A stretch of 64,000 nucleotides of DNA from Agrococcus terreus (GCF_014645235.1 NZ_BMLM01000001.1:1488001-1552000); one strand, 5' to 3'. Shown: positions 27,688-41,115, counted from the first letter of the stretch. Numbers and translations are program-made. The notes: generated by a model from the letters alone, not told the origin.

Positions 27688-28248
27688 ATGGCGACCACGA
27701 ACGACATCAAGAACGGCGCGGTGCTCAACCTCGACGGCCAGCTCTGGAGCGTCATCGAGTTCCAGCACGTCAAGCCCGGCAAGGGCGGCGCCTTCGTCCG
27801 CACGAAGCTGCGCAACGTCCGCAGCCTCAAGGTCGTCGACAAGACCTTCAACGCCGGCACGAAGATCGACTTCGCCACGGTCGACCGCCGCGACTACCAG
27901 TTCCTGTACAACGACGGCACCGACTTCGTGTTCATGGACAACGACACGTACGAGCAGCTGCCGATCCCCGCCGAGGTCGTCGGCGACGGCGCCAAGTACC
28001 TGCTCGAGAACGGCACGGCCACCATCTCGATGCACGAGGGCGAGGCCCTCCAGGTCGAGCTGCCCGCATCGGTCGTGCTCGAGATCACGTACACCGAGCC
28101 GGGCCTGCAGGGCGACCGCTCGAGCGCCGGCACGAAGCCCGCGACCGTCGAGACGGGCGCCGAGATCCAGGTGCCGCTCTTCGTCGAGCAGGGCACGAAG
28201 GTCAAGGTCGACACCCGCGACGGCAGCTACCTCGGTCGCATCTCCTGA
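27688..28248 (+). CDS. efp: Elongation factor P
   Basis: EF-P relieves ribosomes stalled at proline runs. The 186 residues contain the N-terminal KOW-like domain with the tip loop [10 protein letters not shown] (Lys in PGKG is the position that is modified in other bacteria; no modification gene is seen here), two OB domains and the C-terminal signature [30 protein letters not shown] is followed two bases after its stop by nusB. Confidence 0.97.
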   Translation: MATTNDIKNGAVLNLDGQLWSVIEFQHVKPGKGGAFVRTKLRNVRSLKVVDKTFNAGTKIDFATVDRRDYQFLYNDGTDFVFMDNDTYEQLPIPAEVVGDGAKYLLENGTATISMHEGEALQVELPASVVLEITYTEPGLQGDRSSAGTKPATVETGAEIQVPLFVEQGTKVKVDTRDGSYLGRIS

Positions 28249-28250
28249 CC

Positions 28251-28670
28251 GTGGCAGAGGAGACCTACCCCTCACGCCGCAAGGCGCGCAAGCACGCCGT
28301 CGAGGTCCTGTACTCGGCGGAGGCGCGCGGCGACGCGCCCGAGGACATCCTGCGCGAGACCGCCGACCGGCTCGAGTGGCGGCGCCACCCGTGGTTCGCG
28401 TTCGCGCACGAGCTCGTGACGGGCGTCGCCGACGCCAAGGCCGAGGTCGACGAGCTCATCGCCTCGTCGAGCGAGCACTGGAGCCTCGACCGGATGCCGC
28501 GCACCGACCTCGCGATCCTGCGCGTCGGCGCGTGGGAGCTCGAGCACGGCACCGCCCCCTCGGGCGTCGTCATCTCGGAGGCCGTGCACCTCGCGAACGA
28601 GCTCTCGACCGACCGCTCGGGCGCCTTCATCCACGGCGTCCTCGCGAAGATCGCCGCCCAGCGCGGCTGA
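28251..28670 (+). CDS. nusB: Transcription antitermination factor NusB
   Basis: NusB with S10 (NusE) promotes antitermination on rRNA operons. The 139-residue helical protein has the motif RKARKHAVEVLYSAEARGDAP at the N-terminus and LDRMPRTDLAILRVGAWEL and VISEAVHLANELSTD toward the end. GTG start, two bases after the efp stop. A 17-bp terminator follows, closing the aro-efp-nusB block and isolating it from the pyr operon. Confidence 0.96.
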   Translation: MAEETYPSRRKARKHAVEVLYSAEARGDAPEDILRETADRLEWRRHPWFAFAHELVTGVADAKAEVDELIASSSEHWSLDRMPRTDLAILRVGAWELEHGTAPSGVVISEAVHLANELSTDRSGAFIHGVLAKIAAQRG

Positions 28671-28686
28671 CCGACGGCCACCCCGC

Positions 28687-28724
28687 AGCGCGTCGCGTGC
28701 CCCCTCCGGGGCACGCGACGCGCT
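28687..28724 (+). terminator. Terminator between nusB and the pyr operon
   Basis: A perfect 17-base stem (28687-28703 with 28708-28724) with a CTCC loop, 16 bases after nusB. The last base of its stem is the first base of the pyrR -10 element, so terminator and promoter are packed end to end. Confidence 0.85.
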
Positions 28725-28729
28725 ACGAT
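28724..28729 (+). promoter_or_regulatory. Candidate -10 of the pyr operon
   Basis: TACGAT followed by GG. Transcription would begin around 28736, so the PyrR binding loop is fully transcribed in a leader of about 50 bases. Confidence 0.6.
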
Positions 28730-28746
28730 GGGAGCCGATCAGACAA

Positions 28747-28777
28747 CCTTGAAGCCCGTCCCGTGAGGCGGAGAAGG
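28747..28777 (+). promoter_or_regulatory. PyrR mRNA-binding loop over the pyrR ribosome binding site
   Basis: The loop bases 28759-28768 read TCCCGTGAGG, matching the known PyrR loop pattern UCCNGNGAGG exactly. CCG (28756-28758) pairs with CGG (28769-28771), and the outer CCTT (28747-28750) with AAGG (28774-28777). The 3' arm contains the purine-rich ribosome binding site AGAAGGGAG. In mycobacteria, PyrR with UMP is known to bind such a loop and block translation. No antiterminator/terminator pair of the Bacillus type is seen, so translational repression is the likely mode. Confidence 0.85.
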
Positions 28778-28785
28778 GAGTCAGC

Positions 28786-29354
28786 ATGACTTCGGCGCGC
28801 ACCGTGCTCGGACCCGACGAGATCGGCAGGTCCCTGACGCGCATCGCCCACGAGATCCTCGAGGCGAACCACGGCCCGGACGACCTCGTCCTCCTGGGCA
28901 TCCCCACCCGCGGGGCCCACCTCGCGCAGCGGCTCGCCGACCGCCTCGCCGCCATCACCGGCGACGACTTCGGCGCCCGCGTCGGCACGCTCGACGTGAC
29001 GATGCACCGCGACGACCTGCGGGGCCGCCCCACGCGGGCCTCCGCCCCCACGCGCATCCCCGCCGGCGGCGTCGACGACCGCGTCGTCGTGCTCGTCGAC
29101 GACGTGCTCTACTCCGGGCGCACCATCCGCGCCGCCTTCGACGCGCTCGCCGACCTCGGCCGCGCCCGCATCGTGCGCCTCGCCGTGCTCGTCGACCGCG
29201 GCCACCGCGAGCTGCCCATCCGCGCCGACTTCGTCGGCAAGAACCTGCCGAGCGCCCGCAGCGAGCACGTGAGCGTGCTGCTCGCCGAGGCCGACGGCCA
29301 GGACGCCGTCACGATCGAGGACGCCGCCCCCGAGGCGACGCAGGAGGACCGGGC

Positions 29355-29358
<4 letters not shown>
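28786..29358 (+). CDS. pyrR: PyrR, pyrimidine operon regulator / uracil phosphoribosyltransferase
   Basis: PyrR binds pyr mRNA when UMP or UTP is high and also has weak uracil phosphoribosyltransferase activity. The 190-residue protein has the PRPP-binding motif [21 protein letters not shown] and [15 protein letters not shown]. The C-terminus is extended by an acidic tail of about 15 residues. Its own mRNA carries the binding loop just upstream, so autoregulation of the full operon is expected. It overlaps pyrB by four bases (ATGA). Confidence 0.97.
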
Positions 29359-30316
<958 letters not shown>

Positions 30317-30320
<4 letters not shown>

Positions 30321-31624
30321 CGACGCTGCTCACCGGCGCCCGCGTGCTCGGCGGCGAGGTCCGCGACCTCGCCATCCACGACGGCGCGCTCGTCGACCCC
30401 GCCTCGATCGACCGCGACGCGGCCGAGGTCGTCGACGCGGCGGGCCTCGTCGCGCTGCCCGGCCTCGTCGACCTCCACACGCACCTCCGCCAGCCCGGCG
30501 GCGAGCAGGCCGAGACGGTCGCGAGCGGCCTGCGCGCCGCGGCCGCGGGCGGCTTCACCTGCGTGTTCGCGATGGCGAACACGACGCCGGTGGCCGACAC
30601 GCCCGCCGTCGTCGAGCAGGTGCACCGCCTCGGGCTCGAGTCGGGCCTCGCGACCGTGCGCCCCATCGGCGCCGTCACCGTCGGCCTCCGCGGCGAGCGC
30701 CTCGCCGACATGCTCATGCTCCACCGCAGCGCCGCGGGCGTCACGGTGTTCTCGGACGACGGCCACTGCGTCGCGGACGCCGAGCTCATGCGCCGCGCGC
30801 TCGAGCACGCCGCGTCGATGGACGCCGTCGTCGCGCAGCACGCGCAGGAGCCGAGCCTCACGCGCGGCGCGCAGATGCACGAGGGCGCGCTCTCGGCCGA
30901 GCTCGGCCTCGCCGGCTGGCCGGCCGTCGCCGAGGCGGCGGTCGTCGCCCGCGACGCGCTGCTCGCCGAGCTCGCCGGCGCGCGCCTCCACGTGTGCCAC
31001 GTCTCGACCGCCCAGACCGTCGAGGTCGTGCGCGCCGCCAAGGCCCGCGGCGTCCGCATCACCGCCGAGGTGACGCCCCATCACCTGCTGCTCACCGAGG
31101 AGCTCGTGCGCGGCTACGACGGCCGCTACAAGGTCAACCCGCCGCTGCGCCCCGAGGCCGACGTGCTCGCGCTCCGCGAGGCGCTCGCCGACGGCACGAT
31201 CGACATCGTCGCGACCGACCACGCGCCGCACGCCCCGGAGGCGAAGCAGGCCGCGTTCGCCGAGGCCGCCTTCGGCATGGTCGGGCTCGAGACGGCGCTC
31301 GGCGTCGTGCAGCAGTCGATGGTGGAGACGGGGCTGCTCGACTGGGCCGGGATCGCGCGGGTGCTCTCGACGGCGCCCGCCGCGATCGGCCGCGAGCCCG
31401 GCTACGACGCCCCGCTCGAGGTCGGCAGCCCCGCCCACGTCGTGCTCGTCGACCCCGCCGCGCGCCGCACGATCGAGGTCGGCCACCTGCGCGGCCGCTC
31501 GGCGAACTCGCCGTTCCTCGGCGTCGAGCTGCCCGGCGAGGTGCGCCACGTCTGGCACGCCGGCCGCCGCACCGTGCGCGACGGCGCCGTGCTCGCCGCG
31601 CCCGACGCGGGGGAGGCCGCATGA
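30317..31624 (+). CDS. pyrC: Dihydroorotase
   Basis: Cyclises carbamoyl-aspartate to dihydroorotate. The 435 residues are the class I amidohydrolase type: zinc-binding [10 protein letters not shown] near residue 53, [17 protein letters not shown], the His of QHAQEP and HVCHVSTAQ, and the catalytic Asp of ATDHAPHAP. The ATG overlaps the pyrB stop and its own TGA overlaps the next gene. Confidence 0.97.
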
Positions 31625-32112
31625 GCAAGGAGGCGTTCGCGCTGCTCTGCGCAGGGTTCGTCGCGCTCCTCGCGCTGCTCGCGGCGCTCGGCATCTGGCT
31701 GCGCCGCCGGCGCCAGCGCGACATCGCCGCGCCGCTCGGCTGGGCCGACGTCGCGCCGACCCTCGTCGTCCCCGCGCTCTACGTCGCGACCACCCGCGCC
31801 GGCCAGCCCTACGAGCGCGTCTTCGCGCACGGCCTCGGCTTCCGAGGCCGCACCGAGCTCGCGATCGACGCCGAGGGCGCGCAGCTCCTCGCCGACCGCC
31901 GCCAGGTGCGCATCCCCGCCGACCGCATCCGCTCGGTCGAGCGCGCCACCTGGACCATCGACCGCGTCGTGGAGCCCGGCGGGATGCTCGTCATCGCCCA
32001 CGACCTCGACGCCCCCGTCGACACCTACCTCCGCATCATCGGCGACGACACCGAGGCGCTCGCAGCGCTCCGGGCGCTCGCGCCCGCACCCCAGGAAGGA
32101 GCCACCCCATGA
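31621..32112 (+). CDS. Conserved membrane protein between pyrC and carA
   Basis: A 163-residue protein with one N-terminal membrane helix (about residues 6-26), a basic stop-transfer (RRRRQRD), then a soluble domain of short beta strands ([25 protein letters not shown]) that looks like a PH-type barrel. A protein of this sort sits at the same place in mycobacterial pyr operons (Rv1382, annotated as a membrane or export protein). Both ends are coupled by ATGA. No function is known, yet strict position and coupling argue for a link to pyrimidine synthesis or for use of the operon as carrier. Confidence 0.85.
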   Translation: MSKEAFALLCAGFVALLALLAALGIWLRRRRQRDIAAPLGWADVAPTLVVPALYVATTRAGQPYERVFAHGLGFRGRTELAIDAEGAQLLADRRQVRIPADRIRSVERATWTIDRVVEPGGMLVIAHDLDAPVDTYLRIIGDDTEALAALRALAPAPQEGATP

Positions 32113-33328
32113 CCGTGACCACAGAGCCCGCGGCGCTCGTGCTCGAGGACGGCTCGATCCATCGAGGCACCGCCTACGGCGCCCGAGGCGCAGCCCTCGG
32201 CGAGGCCGTCTTCGCGACCGGCATGACCGGCTACCAGGAGACGCTCACCGATCCCTCCTACGCCGGGCAGATCGTCGTGCAGACCGCCCCGCACATTGGC
32301 AACACCGGGGTCAACGCCGACGACGCCGAGTCGCGCCGCATCTGGCCCGCCGGCTACGCCGTGCGCGCCGCGAGCCGGCGCCCCTCCAACTGGCGCTCCG
32401 AGGAGACCCTCGACGCGCAGCTCGAGCGCGACGGCATCGTCGGCATCGCCGGCATCGACACGCGCGCCGTCACCCGCCGCCTCCGCGACGCGGGCTCGAT
32501 GCGTGCGGGCGTGTTCTCGGGCGAGGCGCTCACGACCGACGAGCAGATGCTCGCGGCCGTGCGCGACAGCCTCCCGATGGCGGGCCGGAGCCTCTCGGAG
32601 GTCGTCTCGACGCAGGAGCCGTACCGGATGCCCGCCGTCGGCGACAGCCTCGGCACGCTCGCGGTCCTCGACCTCGGCGTCAAGGCGTCGACGCTGCGCT
32701 ACCTCGCCGAGCAGGGCTTCGACCTCGTGGTCCTGCCGCAGGGCTCGACCCTCGAGGAGGTGCTCGCACACGAGCCCGTCGCCGCCTTCTACTCGAACGG
32801 CCCCGGCGACCCCGCCGCCTCCGACGCGCAGGTCGCGCTGCTGCAGGGCATCCTGCGCGCGGGCCTCCCGTTCTTCGGCATCTGCTTCGGCAACCAGCTG
32901 CTCGGCCGGGCCCTCGGCCTCGGCACGTACAAGCTGCCGTTCGGCCACCGCGGCATCAACCAGCCGGTGCTCGACGTCGCCACGGGCCGCGTCGAGATCA
33001 CGAGCCAGAACCACGGCTTCGCGGTCGAGGCCCCCATCGGCGAGACGATCGACAGCCCCGCGGGCCTCGGCCGCGTCGAGGTCAGCCATTACTCGCTCAA
33101 CGACCACGTCGTCGAGGGCCTCCGCGCGCTCGACGTGCCGGCGTTCAGCGTGCAGTACCACCCCGAGTCCGCGGCGGGCCCGAACGACGCCCGCCACCTG
33201 TTCTCGCGCTTCCGCGAGCTCGTGCTCGCGCAGCGCGAGGGCGCAGCCCCGACGGGCGCGGACACCGCGACCGACGACGTGCGCGCCGCGGCCGCCCACC
33301 ACACCACCGACCCGCAGAAGGACGCCTG

Positions 33329-33329
<1 letters not shown>
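32109..33329 (+). CDS. carA: Carbamoyl-phosphate synthase small subunit
   Basis: The glutaminase subunit passes ammonia to CarB. The 406 residues have the N-terminal domain ([20 protein letters not shown]) and a class I glutamine amidotransferase domain with the nucleophilic Cys in [15 protein letters not shown] and the His/Glu of [12 protein letters not shown]. The last 30 residues form a low-complexity tail rich in Ala, Thr and Asp. RBS AGGAG precedes the ATG, which overlaps the preceding stop. Its stop shares one base with carB. Confidence 0.97.
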
Positions 33330-36597
<3,268 letters not shown>

Positions 36598-36601
<4 letters not shown>

Positions 36602-37404
36602 CGCTCCTCGAGCGGCTGCGGGGCGCGGTCGCGGCGCACGGCGCGCTGTGCGCCGGCATCGACCCGCACCCCGCGCTGCTCGACGCGTGGGGCCTCGGGC
36701 GCGACGCGGACGGCGCCGAGCGGCTCGGCCGAGCGGTCGTCGAGGCCGCCGCCGGCCGCGTCGGCGTCGTGAAGCCGCAGGTGGCGCTGTTCGAGGCGTT
36801 CGGGGCCGCGGGCCTCGGCGCGCTCGAGCGCGTGCTCGCGGACGCGAGGGCCGCGGGCCTCGTCGTGATCGCCGACGCGAAGCGCGGCGACATCGGCTCG
36901 ACGAACGCCGGCTACGCCGAGGCGTGGCTGACGCCCGGCTCGCCGCTCGAGGCGGACGCGCTCACCGTGAGCCCGTACCTCGGCGTCGGCGCCCTCGACG
37001 GGCTGCTCGAGGCCGCGGAGCGCGCCGGCAAGGGCGCGTTCGTGCTCGCGGCGACGTCGAACCCCGAGGCGGCGGCGCTGCAGCTCGCGCGCCACGCCGA
37101 CGGCCGCACCGTCGCGCAGGGCGTCGCCGAGGCCGTCGCCGCGCGCAACGCGGAGACGCGTGCGGGCCACGGCATCGTCGTCGGTGCGACGATCGACCGC
37201 GCAGCCTTCGGCATCGCTTCCGACCCGGCCACGCCCATCCTCGCGCCCGGGTTCGGGGCGCAGGGCGCGCGCTTCGCCGACCTCGGCGCGCTGTTCCCCG
37301 CCGAGGCCCTCGTGCTCGCCTCCGCGAGCCGCAGCCTGCTGGCGCACGGCGCGGCAGGCGTCGCGGGCGCGATCGACGCCGCGCAGCGGGAGCTCGCCGC
37401 ATGA
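36598..37404 (+). CDS. pyrF: Orotidine 5'-phosphate decarboxylase (type 2)
   Basis: Decarboxylates OMP to UMP, the last step of the pathway. The 268 residues are longer than the E. coli type and match the actinobacterial type 2 enzyme, with the catalytic Lys/Asp pair in [18 protein letters not shown] near residues 92-109, AGIDPHP at the start and [11 protein letters not shown] near the end. pyrD and pyrE are absent here and must lie elsewhere. It overlaps the mIHF-gmk gene by ATGA. Confidence 0.96.
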
Positions 37405-38315
37405 GCGACGCGCCGGTCCCGCCCGACCCCGCGGCCGCCGGGCGCGCCGCGGTCGAGGCGCGCCGCGCGCGCGCGGCGGTCAAGGAGGCGCTGCGCTCCG
37501 GCGCCCGCGGCCCGCGCGACGTCGCCGAGCGCGCGTGGCACGAGCCGACGAGCCCGGAGGCGCGCCTGCGCTTCGCGGAGTATGCCGGGAGCCTGCGCGG
37601 CTTCGGCCCGCGACGCGTCGAGCGGCTCATGGCGTCGCTCGGCATCGCGCAGGGCAAGCGCCTCGGCGGGCTCGGCGGCTTGCAGCGCGAGCGCGTCCGC
37701 GGTTGGCTTGCCGACGTGGATCCCTCGCGTCGCCCCCGTCTCATCGTCCTCGCCGGCCCGACCGCCGTCGGCAAGGGCACCGTCGCCCAGTACGTGCGCG
37801 AGCACTTCCCGCAGATCCGGCACTCGGTGAGCGCCACGACGCGGCGGTCGCGCCCCGGCGAGATCGACGGGGTGCACTACTCGTTCGTCTCGGACGCCGA
37901 CTTCGACCGGATGGTCGACGAGGGCGAGTTCCTCGAGCACGCGACCGTGCACAACCTCTCGCGCTACGGCACGCCGCGCTCGAGCGTGCAGGCCGCGCTC
38001 GACGAGGGCTCGTCGGTGCTCCTCGAGATCGACCTGCAGGGCGCGCGCCAGGTGCGCGAGTCGTTCCCCGACGCCGTGCTCCTGTTCCTCGCCCCGCCGT
38101 CGTGGGACGAGCTCGTCCGGCGCCTCGTCGGGCGCGGCACCGAGGACGAGGAGGAGCGCGCGAAGCGGCTCCGCACCGCCGAGGTCGAGCTCGCGAGCCA
38201 GGACGAGTTCGACGCGACGATCGTCAACTCCGACGTCGCCGAGGCGGCCCGCGAGGTCGTCCAGCGCATCCTCGAGGCCGAGGCCGCGGACGTCGAGGCG
38301 CCGTCGCGGCGCTAG
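37401..38315 (+). CDS. gmk: Fusion of mIHF-like DNA-binding domain and guanylate kinase
   Basis: A 304-residue protein in two parts. Residues about 14-105 resemble actinobacterial integration host factor (mIHF): an Ala/Arg-rich helix (RRARAAVKEALRSG), then GFGPRRVERLMASLGI and KRLGGLGGLQRERV, the helix-turn-helix that binds DNA in mIHF. Residues about 113-304 are guanylate kinase with P-loop GPTAVGKGT (119-127), RHSVSATTRRSRPGEIDGVHY, EHATVHNLSRYGTP and LEIDLQGARQV, so GMP-to-GDP activity is expected. In M. tuberculosis, mihF and gmk are separate adjacent genes. No stop, start or frame change separates the parts here. It is the last gene of the coupled pyr series. Confidence 0.93.
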   Translation: MSDAPVPPDPAAAGRAAVEARRARAAVKEALRSGARGPRDVAERAWHEPTSPEARLRFAEYAGSLRGFGPRRVERLMASLGIAQGKRLGGLGGLQRERVRGWLADVDPSRRPRLIVLAGPTAVGKGTVAQYVREHFPQIRHSVSATTRRSRPGEIDGVHYSFVSDADFDRMVDEGEFLEHATVHNLSRYGTPRSSVQAALDEGSSVLLEIDLQGARQVRESFPDAVLLFLAPPSWDELVRRLVGRGTEDEEERAKRLRTAEVELASQDEFDATIVNSDVAEAAREVVQRILEAEAADVEAPSRR

Positions 38316-38320
38316 GGTGG
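38313..38320 (+). promoter_or_regulatory. Candidate -10 on the gmk stop codon
   Basis: TAGGGTGG begins with the gmk stop TAG, 82 bases before the ATG of the ANTAR gene, and fits the TAGNNTGG pattern. Confidence 0.4.
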
Positions 38321-38394
38321 GGACAGGGCCGCCGACCTGACCGCGGCCCTGGACGGCGGCCCTGCGGCCACCCAGGACGAAGGATCATGCTGCC

Positions 38395-39153
38395 ATGACG
38401 GAAGCATCCCGCGAGGCCCGCGTCCTCGCAGCGCTGGTCGCGATGGCCGGCAGCCTCACCGAGGAGTACGAGGTCGTCGACCTGCTCGACCGCCTCACGG
38501 AGGAGGCGCTCGAGCTGCTCGAGGTGGACGCCGCCGCGCTCGTGCTCGAGAACGCCCGGGGCGAGCTCGAGCTCGTCGCGTCCTCGAACCAGCAGGCGGG
38601 GTTCGTCGAGCTCGTGCAGCTCGACGCCGGGGACGGCCCCTGCATCGAGGCCTTCCGCACGGGCGAGCCGATCGTCGTCCCCGACGTGCGCGAGGAGGGC
38701 CCCCGCTGGGCCGAGCACCGCGCCGCGGCGGAGCGCGAGGGCTTCCGGTCCGTCCACGCGGTGCCGCTCCGGGCCGGCACGCGGACCATCGGGTCGCTCG
38801 GCCTCTTCCGCACGGTTCCGGGCGCGCTGTCCGAGGCCGACGCCCGCGTCGCGCGGGCGCTCGCCGACATCGGGTCGATCGCGATCCTCCAGGAGCGCGC
38901 GCTGCGGGAGTCCGAGGTCGTGTCCGAGCAGCTGCGCCGCGCGCTCGACAGCCGGGTCGCGATCGAGCAGGCGAAGGGCGTCGTCGCCGAGTCGCTCGGC
39001 ATCGACATGGACGAGGCCTTCCGCATCCTCCGGTCCCACGCCCGGAGCACCAACGCCACGCTGCAGGACGTCGCGCGGCAGGTGGCGTCGCGCACGCTGC
39101 GGCTCGAGCGGGACGAGGCCCGGGGCGGCACCTCGGAGCGCACGGCCGTTTGA
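38395..39153 (+). CDS. GAF and ANTAR domain regulator
   Basis: A 252-residue signalling protein. The GAF domain (residues about 20-160) would bind a small ligand; the C-terminal ANTAR domain (about 175-238) shows the family core LRRALDSRVAIEQAKGVVAE and DEAFRILRSHARSTNATLQDVARQV. ANTAR domains bind paired hexaloop hairpins in mRNA and prevent termination. A tiny in-frame-incompatible ATG codon (38387, ATG CTG CCA TGA) overlaps the start at the ATGA junction, and AAGGA is better placed for it. No histidine kinase or phospho-acceptor domain is present. Its RNA targets are unknown. Confidence 0.9.
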   Translation: MTEASREARVLAALVAMAGSLTEEYEVVDLLDRLTEEALELLEVDAAALVLENARGELELVASSNQQAGFVELVQLDAGDGPCIEAFRTGEPIVVPDVREEGPRWAEHRAAAEREGFRSVHAVPLRAGTRTIGSLGLFRTVPGALSEADARVARALADIGSIAILQERALRESEVVSEQLRRALDSRVAIEQAKGVVAESLGIDMDEAFRILRSHARSTNATLQDVARQVASRTLRLERDEARGGTSERTAV

Positions 39154-39312
39154 CATCCGGAGCGCCGCCGCGCAGGGTGGAGGGACGAGCGGTGCTCCCC
39201 AGACCTCGGAGCCTGCGTCGCCGACACCCTGTCGGCTCGATGCGGAACGAGGCGAGATGGACACGAGCACCTGGCGCGGAGCGCGCCCTGACGGACGACG
39301 GGCCGGCTAGCC
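39154..39312 (+). other. 159-base gap with a small hairpin
   Basis: No coding signal is convincing here. A 7-bp hairpin (39220-39226 with 39230-39236) may end transcription of the ANTAR gene, and a weaker 5-bp hairpin lies before it (39194-39212). I see no clear promoter. Confidence 0.4.
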
Positions 39313-39528
39313 GTGGGCGCCCACGAGCTCCTCGCGATCGCGATCGCCGCCTACGCGGTCCTGCAGGTGGCGGCCATCGTGGTCTGGGTCCTGCGCCGGC
39401 CGGCCCGCCGCGCGGCCGCCGCGACCCGCGACCGCGCCGAGGCGCGCGGCTGGGCGGCCCTGCGCCGCGCCTGCCTGCGGCGGCGGGCCGCCGAGGAGCT
39501 CCGCGCGACCGCGACGACCGGCCGCTGA
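39313..39528 (+). CDS. Possible small membrane protein of 71 residues
   Basis: Starts GTG. The first 28 residues are a hydrophobic helix (ELLAIAIAAYAVLQVAAIVVWVL); the rest is very Arg- and Ala-rich, a positive-inside cytoplasmic tail. Codon third positions are almost all G or C, as in the neighbouring genes. No ribosome binding site and no family are recognised, so it could be spurious in such a GC-rich sequence. Confidence 0.4.
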   Translation: MGAHELLAIAIAAYAVLQVAAIVVWVLRRPARRAAAATRDRAEARGWAALRRACLRRRAAEELRATATTGR

Positions 39529-39562
39529 CGCCCCGGGCGCAGCACGCGGCGTCCGCAACCGG

Positions 39563-39568
39563 TAGCAT
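39563..39568 (+). promoter_or_regulatory. Candidate -10 for rpoZ
   Basis: TAGCAT followed by GG, 76 bases before the rpoZ end of leader. A clear match to the pattern that recurs in the window. Confidence 0.5.
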
Positions 39569-39643
39569 GGGCCCTTGCGCCGTGCCGGCGCACGAGCTTC
39601 GCGGGCCCCGCCCGCATCCGACCGCAGTCTGCAGGAGGCACCC

Positions 39644-39901
39644 ATGGCCAAGGGCATCATCAACCCGCCGATCGACGAGCTGCTCGACAAGGTCGACTCG
39701 AAGTACCAGCTGGTGATCTTCGCGTCGAAGCGCGCGCGCCAGATCAACGACTACTACACCGACATCCACGAGGGTTCGATGTTCGACAACGTCGGCCCGC
39801 TCGTCGACGCGACGATCGAGGACAAGCCGCTCTCGGTGGCGCTCCACGAGATCCACCGCGACAAGCTCGTGCTCACCAAGGACGAGGCAGCCGAGGCCTG
39901 A
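39644..39901 (+). CDS. rpoZ: RNA polymerase omega subunit
   Basis: Omega aids assembly of RNA polymerase by holding beta-prime. The 85-residue protein has the family pattern [33 protein letters not shown] is preceded by AGGAGG at good spacing. The order gmk-rpoZ-coaBC-metK is common in actinobacteria, though here the ANTAR gene and a possible small gene separate gmk from rpoZ. The stop shares one base with the coaBC start. Confidence 0.96.
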   Translation: MAKGIINPPIDELLDKVDSKYQLVIFASKRARQINDYYTDIHEGSMFDNVGPLVDATIEDKPLSVALHEIHRDKLVLTKDEAAEA

Positions 39902-41115
39902 TGCGCGTCGTCGTCGGGGTCTCCGGCGGCATCGCGGCGTACAAGGCGGCGCTCGCGATCCGCGAGCTCGTCCAGGCCGGGCACGACGTCCACGTCGTGC
40001 CCACAGCGTCTGCGCTGCGCTTCGTCGGCAGGCCGACGCTCGAGGCGCTGAGCCGCAACCCGGTCTCGGACGAGGTCTTCGACGACGTCGCCGCCGTGCG
40101 CCACGTGGCGCTCGGCCAGGCGGCCGACCTCGTCGTGATCCTCCCGGCGACCGCGAACACCATCGCGAAGCTCGCGACGGGCCTCGCCGACGACCTGCTC
40201 GGCACGACGGTGCTCGCCTCGCGCGCGCCGCTCGTCGTCGCCCCGGCGATGCACACCGAGATGTGGGAGCAGGCCGCCACGCAGCAGAACGTGCGCACGC
40301 TCGCCGAGCGCGGCGCCACGATCGTCGGCCCCGTCGCAGGCGAGCTCACGGGCGGCGACACGGGCCTCGGCCGCATGGCCGAGCCGCACGAGGTCGTCGC
40401 CGCGGCCCTCGCGGTCGCCGGCCGCCGCTCCGGCCCGCTCGCGGGCCGCACCGTCGTCGTCTCCGCGGGCGGCACGCGCGAGCCCATCGATCCGGTCCGC
40501 TACCTCGGCAACCGCTCCAGCGGCGCGATGGGCGCCGCGATCGCGGCCGCCGCGCGCGACGCGGGCGCATCCGTCGTGCTCGTCGGCGCCAACCTGCAGG
40601 CCGCGCCTCCCGCGGGCGTCGAGCTCGTCGAGGTCGAGACGACCGAGCAGCTGCGCTCGGCGATGCACGAGCGCGCCGGCGCCGACGTCGTCGTCATGGC
40701 GGCCGCGGTCGCCGACTACCGCGTCGAGGCCGTCGCCGAGGCGAAGCGCTCGAAGGCCAGCTGGGGCGAGCGCCCCACGCTCGAGCTCGTCCAGAACCCA
40801 GACCTCCTCGCCGAGCTCGCCGCCCTGCAGGGCCGCGGGCTCGTCGTCGGCTTCGCCGCCGAGACCGAGCAGGACGACGACGCCCTGCTCGCGCTCGGCG
40901 CCGCCAAGCTCGCCCGGAAGGGGGCCGACCTGCTCGTCGTGAACCGCGTCGGGCACGACGAGGGCTTCGGCGCGGTCGACACCCGCGTGCGCGTGCTCGA
41001 CGCCCACGGCGTCGTCGCCGACGCGGCCGGGCCCAAGACGTCGGTGGCACGTGCCATCGTCGAGACGATCGCGCGGCGGACGGCCGCGCGCAGCGAGAGC
41101 GAGGGGGACGCGTGA
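39901..41115 (+). CDS. coaBC: Bifunctional phosphopantothenoylcysteine decarboxylase / phosphopantothenate-cysteine ligase
   Basis: Two coenzyme A steps in one protein of 404 residues. The N-terminal CoaC part is a flavoprotein ([12 protein letters not shown] at the start, [13 protein letters not shown], and PAMHTEMW with conserved His/Met). The CoaB part begins near residue 185 ([27 protein letters not shown]) and has a conserved Asn-Pro region (LVQNPDLL). It overlaps rpoZ by one base and metK by four. Confidence 0.97.
   Translation: MRVVVGVSGGIAAYKAALAIRELVQAGHDVHVVPTASALRFVGRPTLEALSRNPVSDEVFDDVAAVRHVALGQAADLVVILPATANTIAKLATGLADDLLGTTVLASRAPLVVAPAMHTEMWEQAATQQNVRTLAERGATIVGPVAGELTGGDTGLGRMAEPHEVVAAALAVAGRRSGPLAGRTVVVSAGGTREPIDPVRYLGNRSSGAMGAAIAAAARDAGASVVLVGANLQAAPPAGVELVEVETTEQLRSAMHERAGADVVVMAAAVADYRVEAVAEAKRSKASWGERPTLELVQNPDLLAELAALQGRGLVVGFAAETEQDDDALLALGAAKLARKGADLLVVNRVGHDEGFGAVDTRVRVLDAHGVVADAAGPKTSVARAIVETIARRTAARSESEGDA

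Noticed and set aside
39190-39240. Two hairpins after the ANTAR gene as a possible ANTAR RNA target
   Set aside because: The known motif has two hexaloops with A at position 1 and G at position 4. These loops are nine and three bases long and do not fit.
41100-41112. SAM riboswitch before metK
   Set aside because: metK overlaps coaBC by four bases, so there is no leader to hold one.
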